A stretch of 64,000 bases of DNA, from the NCBI GenBank assembly GCA_011800155.1, contig CM022370.1, forward strand, positions 3,038,001 to 3,102,000, read 5' to 3'. A program made the position numbers and the translations under genes. The stretch comes from Flammulina velutipes (taxonomy: Eukaryota; Basidiomycota; Agaricomycetes; Agaricales; Physalacriaceae). Each line of letters opens with the position of its first letter. Position 1 is the first letter of the stretch. Below the pieces are notes generated by a model. That model saw only the letters and a program-made list of their open reading frames with translations. It had not been told where the DNA came from and did not search any database. Shown in pieces: positions 20,623-31,511 of the stretch.

Positions 20623-21098
20623 ATGTATCGCTCGTACGAAAAGTACCAACTAACGTACTCCATTTCAAACGTCCACAAAGATACCATCAACTCTATTCGT
20701 TTCTCTCCTCATGGACAGTATCTCGCCTCTTGTTCTCACGACGGTACCGTGGTCGTGGTGGACGTAGAAGGCGGGAGAACTGTCAAACGATATGCAGCCG
20801 AGGGCTGTCCGCCTTACGCTCTGACTTGGGGAGGAAGCTATAGCCTAGGAACTATTTGCCTGTACGTTGGGCTGCTCGACGGGCGTGTTCTGCAATACCG
20901 TCAGCCAACTCCGAACAGGGTATGTCACCAGTTTCCTTGGCCCCGCACAGATGATGACCTATGGACTAGGTTGTAAAATTTTTCTCCTTCCTTGGATCCT
21001 CTCAAGACACGACTGTCCTTGCGAAGCTGGCTGGGCCCATCAGGGCACTTCACTTTGACTATGCAACAGAGAGATTAATCGTCGCGCATGGCAAAGAC
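20623..21098 (+). CDS. WD40-repeat protein, exons 1-2 (gene continues at 40696)
   Basis: Exon 1 is 20623-20919 and exon 2 is 20970-21098, with a GTATGT...CTAG intron. A WD40 unit is evident (HKDTINSIRFSPHGQYLASC then HDGTVVVVDV). Both exons are whole numbers of codons (142 in total). Exon 2 ends ...LIVAHGKD at a good donor, GTATGT, at 21099. Nothing that follows for 19.6 kb continues the protein, but the exon starting at 40696 does, in phase 0. WD40 propellers are protein-interaction scaffolds; this type, with a hydrophobic C-terminus, is common in Agaricomycetes and of unknown role. Confidence 0.75.
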
Positions 21099-21613
21099 GT
21101 ATGTATTCTCATGCAGACAACGTCCGGAAGTAGCGACGACCTTCCCTTTTTTTGCGTAACTTGTTGACGCACGTCCAGATGACTGGAGAATACGAACCTA
21201 TACCGTAGACCCAATACATAAAGTCGTGCTGGTGAGCACACAAGAAAAATACACTTTTCCAGCTATAAGCACAAATAACCTAACCAGGGTAATCCCTCCT
21301 GCTTAAATATACATTACGCGGGCTGTGCATAATAAGCGTCTTTTTGCTGCTTGCGCGTTCATTACCCAATCTGGGTCCCTCCCGCCCTTCCCGCCCCGCC
21401 CACCGTTCCTGATCGGGAATCTCAAGAGATCTCATCCCTGGTCACCGATTTTGTCGATCGGCACTTCTTTGGCTAATCGCCACCTGTCCCGACGGCTTCG
21501 TACCAAAAACCCGTGACATTCGCGATATACATATATAGACCGTAAAACTTGGCTGTAACATCCCGCTCCCAAATGAAAATATCTACCCCATTTCCGTTCT
21601 CAATCCACGTCAC

Positions 21614-22246
21614 CTAAATCTCATCTACACCGTCGTAGTCCTCCCCCAAACCGTGAGCCAATTTCTCCACATACTCAGCCATCCGGTCCGCCTTTTCGGC
21701 TGCGCCACACTCGCCGTGATTTTCCCTGATACGATTGGCAAAGGACGTGAGGTCTGTAGTGACGAAAAAGAGGTCTGAAGCGGCAGTGACGCGGTAGCGG
21801 AGGTGGGCAGCGGTAGCCCAGTGATCTCTGGGGTAGATATGTTTCCTCCCAAACTGACTGGCACCTTCGTAATCCTCTGAATCCCCCAGACCATGGGCGA
21901 GGAATCCGACACGTTGCGCCAACCCATCTGCCACGACAGCTTCGTTACAAAGGGCGCCGTATGAGTGGCGCAGCTCAGAAGCCAAATGATAGAGGTCAGC
22001 CACGAAGGCGAAGACGTGACTACGAGCGGTGATCCGATAACGGAGGTGAGTGACGCTTGGGTCCTTAGCAGCGTCCTGCCTATTGGAATCATCGTAGTTA
22101 CGTTCTACGTAGCGTTGGACATCGCGCTGCGCGTATTTTTGGGCATCGCGTTGCGCGTAACGAAGAGAGTCTCGCAGCAGGTCCCAATGCGCGGCTCGAA
22201 GGGCGTCGTGCAGAGCCTCGTCAGGGCTAATTGCAAAGGCAGACAT
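21614..22246 (-). CDS. Unrecognised 210-aa protein with an internal duplication
   Basis: A single open frame from ATG 22246. Residues about 66-128 and 147-206 are two copies of one unit: both start HLRYR(I/V)TA, have an aromatic/hydrophobic middle and end with LAHGLG and an acidic DY. The N-terminus carries a short Tyr/Gln/Arg-rich periodic stretch (YAQRDAQKYAQRDVQRYVER). It is not a family I know. It lies near the left end of the putative giant element, divergent from the KDZ transposase gene 250 bp away, so the two could share a promoter region. No intron, unlike the neighbours. Confidence 0.55.
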   Translation of the reverse strand: MSAFAISPDEALHDALRAAHWDLLRDSLRYAQRDAQKYAQRDVQRYVERNYDDSNRQDAAKDPSVTHLRYRITARSHVFAFVADLYHLASELRHSYGALCNEAVVADGLAQRVGFLAHGLGDSEDYEGASQFGRKHIYPRDHWATAAHLRYRVTAASDLFFVTTDLTSFANRIRENHGECGAAEKADRMAEYVEKLAHGLGEDYDGVDEI

Positions 22247-22499
22247 AGTGAATATTACTGAAGAGATATACAGCGTGCTCTCGCAAGAGGTGAAGGTTGC
22301 TTAGAACGTCTAGCGCAAAACAAAAACATACTTATTATATTTAGGAAAAGAAGCGGCCCTAATGAATGACGTCACAGATAATAATAACAAGCAGACAGTG
22401 TACTTTGCGCTGCTCTGTCGGTGACAGGTAAGTAATCCTGGCTTTTTTACATATATCAATGGATTCCTTTCGTTCCTTGCCTCCTCCCGTCAACATTCG

Positions 22500-25400
22500 A
22501 TGCAGAGAGAATTGCAACGGCTCCTAAAGAAAAAAAGTGGACACCGACGTTCCTCGTCCACTCCGTCAGCCTCGTCGTCTCAGGCCACGACCACTGTAAC
22601 GGAACGAGTCACAAAATGGCAAGGCGACGCTATGACACCCGCACGCGTCTCTTGGTATCAGAGCACCGTGATAAACGACATTCCGGATCCGATGAACATA
22701 TCAGACACATCACAATTCCTTCAGAACGGGGGTGGCGTCTATACGTTCCCACAATCGTGGAAGGCAGCTCACGAGAGAAATGTTGAAGAACAGGCTATCA
22801 TGGCCGACCCCCACCTCCAAGAATGTTCGGAACACATAAGTCGAGCTCAATACCCCTCCGTAAATTCTTTTCCGTTCCGCCATGCAGGTACTAGCTGACA
22901 TACACCTAGGATGATCCCCTTCGAGTTTGGCGTACCCGCATAGATCACCACCTCGCACAACTTTTGACTTTGGAAGCCCCCTCGCTACATGCCCTCACCA
23001 GGTGCGCCGGAAAGGTTGGAGACGTACCTTGCTCTGAGAATGCAACATTTCAATGCCGAAGCTGTTGCGACCAACGTTTGTATTGTTCTACGTGCTGTCT
23101 GGATCAGCATCGTTCCCGTGGGTTATTTTTCCATCGAATCCAGGTACGTTCGTTTGCTCTGACCGTTCCCAACAAGTGACTGACCCCGGTCAAGCAATGG
23201 AAAGACACGCACTTTGAGAAAGTAACCTTGACCGAAATGGGGATGATTGTACAACTAGGTCACGATCCAGGCGAGGTCTGTTCCCTTCCACGTTACTCCA
23301 GCGCAAAGAAATTTGTAGTCATCGACGTCGACGGAATCCACACTATCCGTATCCAATACTGCGGGTGCGGTAAGGCAGACCCAGCCTACGACATCCAACT
23401 CTTGGCACATAGACTTTACCCTGCGACTACATCGAACCCGGAGACGTGCGCCACCTTCCGCGCTCTGGAACATTTTCAAATGTTATCCTTCATGTCCAAG
23501 GTATCGCTGAGATTGATCACTTAGGCCTACATCTGAATGGCTGCCTAGGTGTCTGCGTGGGAGTACTTCCACACAGTCTGCCGACTAACAGATAATACTG
23601 GAACGTCTACGCCGCCGGTACGTTGACGACTCGCTTTAACACGTCTGACGGATACTAAGTACGTTGCTACAGGATCGTTATCAAAATTTCCTCCTTATGA
23701 TTCGTCAATGGAGGCACCTCAAATCTTTAAAAAGATTCGGACGAGCCAACGATGTTACTGGACGAGCAGGAACTCGGGAGGGTGACTTAGCAGTACGATG
23801 CCCAGCCTGCCCTTATGCTGGAATAAATATGGAGCCTCGCGTCCCGTTGAGTACCGTTGCTCGTCCAGTTTCCCTTACTAACCTAACCCACCACACAGGT
23901 CATGTCCCAACAAGTTTGCAGATCAACTGTTCATAGCGGTTGATGCCAATTTCCGTCTCCAACACCGAGGTGGTGGCAGTTCCCTTATCAAAGACCCGAC
24001 GTTCAACGACGGCCACGCTTATATGTGCTCTGATGTGCCTTTTGAAAAATACCTGGAGGTGTTTGATAAGCCAATGACAGAAGAAAAAAATTCCTGCAGC
24101 CGATTTGACGCTGTCAAACTGGCGAACATGAAGGGTGGCAAAGGTACGACTACCACGGGCGTGGTTGCCGTTGTCTGTGCACGCCACGACATGAAACGGC
24201 CGAACTCCGTTGTCAATCTTAAAAAAGGAGAACGGTAGATTCCCTCCCCCGATCATTTTAGGGCTCCGACTAACAAATGGAACTAGGTACGTTTTTTCGG
24301 ACTACGCTGTCCTGAAGACGCTAGGCCATGCACCACCCTCAGAAGTCGTCATCTCTTACGATATCGCCTGTGTATGGTGCAAAAGCCTCTCAAGCCGTAT
24401 CACATCCTACGCTTCACACGATAAGTCCTTGTCTCCACCCTGTACCCAACATCTTCAATTTCTAGTTCCGAAATTTCATCTCCCTGGACATCTCGGACTC
24501 TGTCGCTACAGATTTTCTTTCAACTGGCTGCGGTACATGGGCCGGACTGATGGGGAGGCTCCAGAGCGGAATTGGGCGGCTTCCAACACTCTGGCCAGCA
24601 GTACCAAGGTTATGGGTTCGGGCGCTCGACGGGATACCTTGGACGACCATTTTGGGGACCAAAACTGGCGCAAGGTGTGCCTACTTCGTAAGGATAATCC
24701 TACTCTCTCCAAGCTCCGCACTAATCCGCTCCGTAGCAGCTGCTCTACGCTCCAAACTCCGCGACGCTGTCGAGAACCGCGCCGTCCAGGTCGTCTCTTT
24801 CCTGGCTTTCCAAAAATCCCTCAAAAATACCGACCAACTTGACACATGGAGAGAACTCGTGAAGAAATGGGAAAAAGACCCACAAAATATGAGCATAGAG
24901 AACCCGTTCGAACCGAAGAATCGAGGTAAGTTCATCGGATCCGAACGACGATCATAATACTTAACCGGAAATAGAATTGAAAGACTCGTCTGTCCAGCTA
25001 GCATTAGCCCAAGAGGAGGCTACTCCGAAGCCAGTGGAATACGTCCAGCATTCTGTTATTGGACCGGCACAATTTTTGACAACAGGTTTAGACCTGGAGA
25101 GTACGCAGTAAGCTGTGCTTATTCACTCACCCCCCTGTACACTAACATCCAGTCAGATTGAAGATGAAGGCTGAAGCGTCTGAGCTGAAGACGCGCACCC
25201 GACTTAGCGACTTGGACAACGCACGTTTCCAGGAAAAGCTCAACCGCCTGCAGCGACGTGTACAGGCTTTCAAGGACATTCAGGGGGTCTATATGCCTTG
25301 TGCTACTGTCTATCGCGCTGCCGAGGACACAGAGAGCTCGGGAACAGCGGAGCCTCCTTACAATATTCCACTCCTGCTTCCATCAGCTTTCTGTCGGACC

Positions 25401-26230
25401 TCTACGCAGCCGAAAACCCAATTAGATGTTCTGCTTCTCACCATTGAATTCCGTCTTCGGGAGGCGCGCGCGGAAGATACTCTGGCACGCCTGAGGGAGC
25501 ACTTACTTCTTCGGAGCAGGATGTATCGAATCAAAGATCGTCAAGTCCGTGGCCAAGTTCTTTCCACCCGAGCCTCCACTACGTTACACGCTGTCAACAT
25601 AACTATTCTAGCAGATGCCACGCAATATCGCACCCATTATCGTGCACTCGACGCTCTGGACCCCTTCGTAGCCACACACACCTGGAGGCAAAACTTGAAG
25701 TTACTGCAGGACAGCGATATGAAAACGTTAGAGGAGTCGGATGAATCCGAAGGACGTCGGTCTCTATCGTGGATATGGATAAGTCAGGTTGACGTTTCCA
25801 CCGAAGACGGTATGCAAGAAGGTCAGTCTCCGGTTGCAGTCTGTTGCTATTCCGCCGTTCCCTAACACATCACCGACCTTTAGCCTTGAGGATTGAGTGG
25901 TGCAAGTCACGGGCGCGCGCTCAGCGCTGGCAAGAAGAATGCGTCATCTTGAGAGAAGAGATGAAGCGTGTGGTGAAGTCCATCCAGTACGAGATCCAGC
26001 GCTGGACGACCTACACTACCGGTGACGGTGCGGAGTGCATGCGCACCGCGTCAGGGTTCTCGCGAGGTGCCAAAGCTTACGCCCATCGACAGATCGCACT
26101 ACGACAAAAAATGCTTCAACACGCCCAATCGATTTTTACGAAATTACCCGGGGATGTGCCTGCAGTCGTTGGGGAAAACGAGAACTTAGAGTCTATAGAT
26201 GTAACAGTGGACTTGGATATTGTAGTGTAG
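22500..26230 (+). CDS. KDZ transposase, apparently intact
   Basis: Eleven exons (22500-22859, 22910-23143, 23195-23500, 23549-23617, 23673-23845, 23899-24234, 24287-24687, 24737-24925, 24975-25107, 25157-25821, 25884-26230) sum to exactly 1071 codons, 1070 aa, with no stop. About residues 152-188 form a cysteine cluster (CRSCCDQRLYCSTCC), the CxC zinc domain typical of KDZ transposases. The RNase-H-fold core has FIAVDANFRL (D near 395), VVISYDIACVW (D near 518), KFHLPGH, and DGEAPERNWA (E near 583-586), the expected catalytic acids for cut-and-paste DNA transposition. The C-terminal half is a long helical region with LRIEWCKSRARAQRW, also normal for the family. Intron splice sites are consensus; the first exon start is the first in-frame ATG. 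Intact frame across ten introns suggests recent activity. Confidence 0.88.
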
Positions 26231-26354
26231 CTTGTAGACAATCGAACTTCTTGTGTAAGTCGGCGCGCCTTAGCGAACTAGTGGACTTAGATATTGTAGT
26301 GTAGCTTGTAGACAATCAAACTTCTTGTGTAAGTCGGCGCGCCTTAGCGAACTA
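26207..26354. repeat. 74-bp tandem duplication over the KDZ stop codon
   Basis: Unit 26207-26280 is repeated at 26281-26354 with two mismatches. The first copy holds the last codons of the KDZ gene (VDLDIVV-stop), so those codons and the stop are duplicated downstream. Confidence 0.95.
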
Positions 26355-26727
26355 GGCAGGCTAACAAAATTGGAATGCACACGAGGGTCGAGGGACAGAC
26401 AGTCAAATATCCGTCAAGGAAAGCGCAAATAACGACATCAATCACAAGATAACAAAATATATAAGTAAGCGCTATTTACAATACACAGACAGATTTATAC
26501 TGTGTCGATTTTACCCTGTCCGTCACTGGCGTAGACGCTGGCGTTTAACTTGACGCTGGGAGGGAAGGAAATTAGAGAAGGAGCCACAATCACCAGAAAG
26601 ATCTTACCGAATCGTTGTCCCCCGTCTTTCTCTCGAGAAAAAATGCCTCGTCGCTGATGCTGGTCTCCGTCTAGAAAAAGATGCCAAGTTAATAAAGCTG
26701 GAGTCGTCGACCAGAAAATACTTACAG

Positions 26728-28033
26728 CTACAAATGCTCTCTGCCCCACGAGAGTTTCTGGGGAGGGAGCTCGATGTTGTCCTCTTCATCTGTTGTGAGC
26801 GTATACGACGCCAATGTGAAGACGCGTCTCTTCGGACGTCTTCCCGGAAGCGGGAGAGTGGTTGGTGGGATGTTGTGAAGACGTGGGCTGCGTCGAGGTG
26901 GCGTGGGGTCCTCCTCCTTCCGAAGACGCCGGATTCGACGGCTACTGGATGCAGCAAGAGTGGGTGAGGTGTCCGCGACTGAGCTAGCGGACGACATAGA
27001 GCCTCTCGGCAGGCTCCCGTTAGAAAGGGTCTCGTCTACCCACTTCGTCACCCCCATCAACTCGTCATCCGTCTCCTGCATCTCTGTATCGAACTGATTC
27101 ATCTCCTCCTCGATCTCCTGGTTGGAGGGAAGGGGGCGTGGGGGGGTGGAGAAGAGCAGAGAAGGAGGAGGACGGGGCTTCAGCGTGGGGAGCAATGTGG
27201 CTGTGCGTCTGGGCCGGCTGGACGCAGTCTGTGGGACTGAGCGCTCCCTCTCCGGGGTGGGTTCCGCACTGGGGGGAGGGGCGGGTGGTACCTCGGGGGA
27301 TTGGACTGGAGAAATCTCGCTACAGTGCCGGGTGCGAGCCGCTGCCACGGTAGAGGCATCAATAGATGCTAAAGGCAGTGTCTTCGACGGCGGCACTCGT
27401 GTAGGGAATGGGGTGGGGCGCGCTTTGAGCGGTCTCTCAGGCAACGAGGCTCGCTTGGCTAGGTCGAGGTGCGGGACTGTGACAGTCTTTGAGGGAACGG
27501 AGTCTCCAGCTGGGGCACGCGCCTCCGAAGTTGTTGCTGGACGACCGCCCGTGGGCTGGTTTTTTTGTAAGGGCTGGGTCTTGGCGGGATTGCCCGTTTT
27601 AGAGTCCTGGCGCATGCGGATGTTTGCAGCAGCGTGAAGCAAATCCCTGATGTACTGCCCGAGAGAGTGAGCCAACTTGCTTGAAGACAAACTGAGAAAG
27701 ATATAATCGCACCTGGAACTCCTGAAACCGCCAAATGGCATATGGCCGAAAATCTATAGGGTCGGAGGCTTGAACACGCTTGAAACGACTTTGAAATCGG
27801 GGAAAAATCATATTGACAAGTTTCCAGACATCGCTACCGCCCAGGCCCAAAGAGCGCCGGTATTCTTCGTAGTAGTAGTTGATAAACTCGTATTCCGCTG
27901 CAGTAGGCTGTGCTGCGTCAGTAGAGGGTTCCCAAGGAGGGTGTCGTAACGTACCGTGTGGAGTGAGCTTCGGGACAACGATGTTGACGACGCCATTGAT
28001 ATTGGGGGGCGAGGGTAAAAGAGGGGGCAGCAA
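26728..28033 (-). CDS. Pro/Ser-rich basic protein, TE cargo, unrecognised
   Basis: A minus-strand frame open from 27741 to 26728 encodes a low-complexity protein rich in Pro, Arg, Thr and Ser, with an acidic helix (NQEIEEEMNQFDTEMQETDD) and basic segments near the end. Upstream, 28033-27725 encodes a more globular piece (...YEFINYYYEEYRRSLGLGG... FRPYAIWRFQEFQ) ending at a GTGCGA donor. I could not find a junction that links the two in frame, so either the donor is elsewhere or a one-base error lies between. The first ATG was not identified. The 3' end may extend: 26495-26640 has an open segment behind a GTAAGT...TTTCTAG intron. Function unknown. Confidence 0.45.
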
Positions 28034-28061
28034 AACCTTTTCCGTTTCTCATCTGCTCTTT

Positions 28062-28541
28062 TTAGCTATCGTTCGTCGCAGAAGAGTACAATCTTACCAG
28101 GAATATAGGATAGAGCTGCTTATATGCATTCTCCCTGGTAGAGGTTCTCAATATTTGCAGGATAATACCATCTTGCTGCCCGCAGAGGTCGTGCTGTCCC
28201 CTTCGACCTCCGTGATACTTTTGATCCCCGTTAACGTTGACATCCACACCCGCAGAAAAATACGACTCACCACAGTTGCACCGTGCAGTTACAACACAGG
28301 AAATACAATCTGACTGCCAGTCAAGGCTGCTCTGTCCAATTCGACCTCCGTGAAGCTTTTGATCCCCGTTAGCGTTGACATTCACATCAGCAGAAAAATA
28401 CGACTCACCACAGTCGCACTGTGCAGTTACAACGCAGGAAATACAATCCAACTGCCAGTCAAGGCCGCTCTGTCCAATTCGACCTCTGACGTTTTGATTC
28501 CCGTTAACGCTGTACATTTTGCATGGGGACTCGGGTGCCAA
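28062..28541 (-). CDS. Cys-rich tandem-repeat protein (46-aa repeat)
   Basis: A 159-aa minus-strand frame from ATG 28541 contains two and a half copies of a 46-residue unit: NGDQKLHGGRIGQSSLDWQ, then DCISCVVTAxCxCGESYFSA, then an Asx/Val-rich link. At DNA level the unit is exactly 138 bp (CTGTCC words at 28194 and 28332; TCAAGGC words at 28321 and 28459). Four cysteines per unit are conserved. There is no signal peptide at this ATG, though an upstream exon could supply one. The repeat is also open on the plus strand, so coding on this strand is an inference from Cys conservation and frame-keeping length. It might be a lectin-like module, but I cannot support that. Confidence 0.4.
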   Translation of the reverse strand: MAPESPCKMYSVNGNQNVRGRIGQSGLDWQLDCISCVVTAQCDCGESYFSADVNVNANGDQKLHGGRIGQSSLDWQSDCISCVVTARCNCGESYFSAGVDVNVNGDQKYHGGRRGQHDLCGQQDGIILQILRTSTRENAYKQLYPIFLVRLYSSATNDS

Positions 28542-28693
28542 AGAACAGAGCGTAGCGGTTTCTGGCCTCTCCGGGAAGTATCATTTGCGTCCCCTACATT
28601 ATACGTACACGGTGCCAGAAGAACCATCCTATGTTTTACTAACAAAAAAGTTTTGCGCTCGTCAGCCAAATGAACAGAGAAACATAACAGCAC

Positions 28694-29319
28694 CTACGGA
28701 AGACCGATATCAGCATCCTCCTCTAGCACTACCTGCCTGCTCATACCCTTCACTCTATCCTGAACGCGCCGCTTCTCCGCGTCCCTAACCCCTACGAAGA
28801 TGAGCTCCGGCTCTGTGTACTCTTCCGGACGTCTTAGAGAGACAACTCGAGGGTAGGCGCCCGGGTTGATCTCCTGACGATAGCGCATCCCGTAGGCTAG
28901 CAGATCGAGACGGTGAGTGGCACGATAACGGGCGGCGTGGATATTATGTCTCTGGCGCAAGACTTCTCGCTCTGACGGGGGCAACTCCTTCTCTCGTTGT
29001 CTTTTTCTATTGCGCATGAAGAGAATTACTAAGGTATCGTGAGCTTGAGAAATACTGACTGACCTCCTCATACGTTCTCTGGCTTGCGCTCTGACCCACT
29101 CCTTGCGGGCCTCTGCGGAGTCGGTTTGGTTTCCGTCCTCTCTTTCTCGTGCTCTTTTCCTAGAATGAACTTCTGGTTTAGTGTGACTTTTCTCGTTGGC
29201 ATCGAATCCACTGACCTTTCCCTCACGCGCTCACGCAACTGTTGATCTTCCCACTCAAGCTGCCGTTTGTGGTTGTAATCAACCTCTTCGTCCGTATAGG
29301 ATGGACTTGAGCCTCGCAT
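28694..29319 (-). CDS. Highly charged coiled-coil protein, TE cargo
   Basis: Three exons on the minus strand starting MRGSSPSYTDEEVDYNHKR at 29319 join in frame: the first ends REERS-type ...RERVRER near 29218 (GTCAGT donor), the second contains KRAREREDGNQ ... WVRAQARERMRR, the third KRQREKELPPSEREVLRQR and ends at 28694. The product (about 170 aa) is dominated by Arg/Glu/Lys and should form a long helix or coiled coil; a segment HRLDLLAYGMRYRQEI is more conserved-looking. Not recognised. Confidence 0.5.
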
Positions 29320-29329
29320 AGTTGGTCGT

Positions 29330-30000
29330 CGCAGTTGAGGTTGTAGCGTCCACGTGACCGTTTGATAACAACGAGCCTAGAACTTGAAGAGCCTAGACCT
29401 CTGCGTGGTGGGTCGGTAACTTACGCGGTGAGTTCGTCCTTATGCGGTGAGTTCAAACCACTGTTATGTTATTCACAGCCCTTCCTCTGGGCTTCACGCC
29501 GTAATTTAGCCAGGGAAACGGTACTGAAGTGTATTCTGAGCAATATCGTCACCTTCTCTAGTAGACCAGCCCATTCCATTACAGCTTAACGTTCAAGAGG
29601 CCTATTGATCCATCAATATGATACTGATTTCTTCCTTCGATACTGGACTCTAATGGAATTCTGTCTTCACTACCTCGTCAACTTGGCCTTGTGCTTTTGC
29701 CATGAGCTTTAGCATCCTCACTATTGGAACTGCTTTCTTTGCTTGGCTCTACCCGTAAGCAGTATGTAACACACTCTCTTCTACCTATTTTTCTACTTGG
29801 AAACCGTCGCATTGGACCTAGAGATGTTGGACAAGGAAGAGGGTTCTAAGGTCATATCAGACTACGTTCGGTGGACATCAACGTTAAAGAGAAGGCCCTA
29901 AGGGAGCCGACGGAAAGCACTTCGAACGATGTGGGAGGACAAGATGGATAGACATTGCGGAGCTTTACGTTGACAGACTACGATACATGTACAACACTGA
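29330..30000. other. No supported gene
   Basis: Between the charged coiled-coil gene and the viroplasmin-like gene no exon chain is convincing. A short repeat of GCGGTGAGTTC occurs at about 29427 and 29444. Confidence 0.4.
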
Positions 30001-30004
30001 TACT

Positions 30005-30953
30005 CTAATCTATGGAAAGCAAACGGCAGACACCCATGTTGCGTGAAAGAAGGAATTTCTCGCGCGCCTGGTACCAGTCGTCCAACTTAAGGTAGCAGTT
30101 ACGAGGGATACCAACAACGTGCGGGGAAACCACTACCCTAGAGGAAATTGAGAGTCAGGTAAGAGGACCAAGGAGAATGGGACTAACCATTCATTGTTCA
30201 ACCCAATCCAAGTTCCCTGAGTGACACAGTACCAGTAGCCGGTGTGAGGATCGGCGGGCACAGTATCCAAATCCATGGCATCCAAGGCAGCCAGTGTCCT
30301 GGCGCTCATCATAGCGCGGGCCTCGGGCGGGATGGGTCCGGCAGGTTGGATGACAATAGGTGTTGGTACAACGTCCAAAGAGCTAGCATCCGCTGCCGCG
30401 GTCGCCAAGGTGGGTGCTTCCCCGGAAGGAGGGTGGAGAGCGGAATAGGCCATGAGGGCTGGTAGGTCCCTGGCTTCATCCAGCTGCGCTAGGAGGTTGG
30501 CCAAAACGGGCAATGGGATGGTCACCGAGACACTGGGGATAGCGCCGTCGTCTGAAAGGGTTACTTAGTGAGGTGTTTGGATATGTGGGATTTTATCACG
30601 TACCAGGCCCAGTCTTGCTATCATTTTTGGTGGTTTCTAAAGAGAGTGGATCAGCCAAGGGATACCGGAGGCGCTGTACGACCTACCCATGTCGCTGCTC
30701 TCCTTCTCCGGGTCGGCACCCAAAACCACAAAGGTTTCGTTATCCTCGTCTGTAAGAGCGGGGAGTTAGAGAAATGTTGACGAGCTAGGTGAAATTTACC
30801 TTGGGGGTGTCCTCCATCGTAACTTCCCGACGGCTTTTCGTAGTTCACAGTGAGGGGCGCATCGCTGGAGAGATCCGAAAGACTCAACCCGTGGCTCAAC
30901 AGTTGGGAAAGAAGCGTGTCCATTTCGTTGACGGGAGCTGGAGTGGGAGTCAT
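30005..30953 (-). CDS. Protein with a C-terminal RNase H1-N/viroplasmin-like domain
   Basis: Exons 30953-30800, 30749-30687, 30551-30188 and 30137-30005 total 238 codons (237 aa). The first two thirds are Pro/Ala/Leu-rich and acidic. The C-terminus reads GYWYCVTQGTWIGLNNEW, then VVSPHVVGIPRNCYLKLDDW and YQAREKFL, which follows the layout of the RNase H1 N-terminal (caulimovirus viroplasmin-like) domain: W/YYVV..G...G(I/V)...W....P.V.G(V/I)..A.......F....EA...F. That small domain binds RNA/DNA hybrids or dsRNA. No RNase H catalytic domain follows. Similar stand-alone genes are common in basidiomycete repeat regions. The junction at 30188/30137 (donor GTTAGT) is the one that completes the domain. 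Confidence 0.55.
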
Positions 30954-31015
30954 CGTAGGGCAGATGCAGAAGGGCATTTGACTGGCAAGTTCTACCTTTA
31001 TAGTTCCCTAGACGT

Positions 31016-31365
31016 TCGTGCTAAAGCGTAGAGATCGTGCTAAAGCGTAGAGGTCCACAGCAGTCGAAAACAACTCCGTGGGGAAGATGTATATGTAACC
31101 TACCGAGACTCCGTGAGTTAAATGCATACTAGGTTATTGAAAGACAGCGCTCACTGGTAAGTAGAAACGTCCAGTGTGGGGAAAACGTATCGCTGGAGAT
31201 CCACGGTTGTCAAGGACAACTCCGTGGGGAAGGTGTATATGGAACCTACAAAGACTCCGTGGATTACATGCATGCCATTGGGAGACAACACTCGTTGGGA
31301 GAGATGTCCAGTCTGGGGAAAGTGCATCGCAAGCTGGTTATAACCGTGTCCGCGTCCACTTGGTA
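31016..31365. repeat. 146-bp tandem repeat and an 18-bp duplication
   Basis: TCGTGCTAAAGCGTAGAG occurs at 31016 and 31035. A longer unit starting CAACTCCGTGGGGAAG at 31071 is repeated at 31217 (period 146 bp, diverged), including GTATATG.AACCTAC and GTCCAGT.TGGGGAAA. These lie between two divergent cargo genes. Confidence 0.8.
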
Positions 31366-31511
31366 GTCGGAATGCGTTACAGTCCCGACCCAAGACTCCG
31401 TGCACGACAAGTATGGTGTAGAAACGGTCGGTTAACCTTACTGCCCTGGCCGTGTACCCCCGATCGTCGTCGTTAAAACAGCAGGTCGGTCGTACAGTCC
31501 GTAGGAACCCC

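Noticed and set aside
28062..28541. Cyanovirin-N-like lectin repeat
   Set aside because: The CVVTAxCxCGES string faintly resembles that fold, but the pattern of Leu/Asn and the unit length do not fit well enough to name it.
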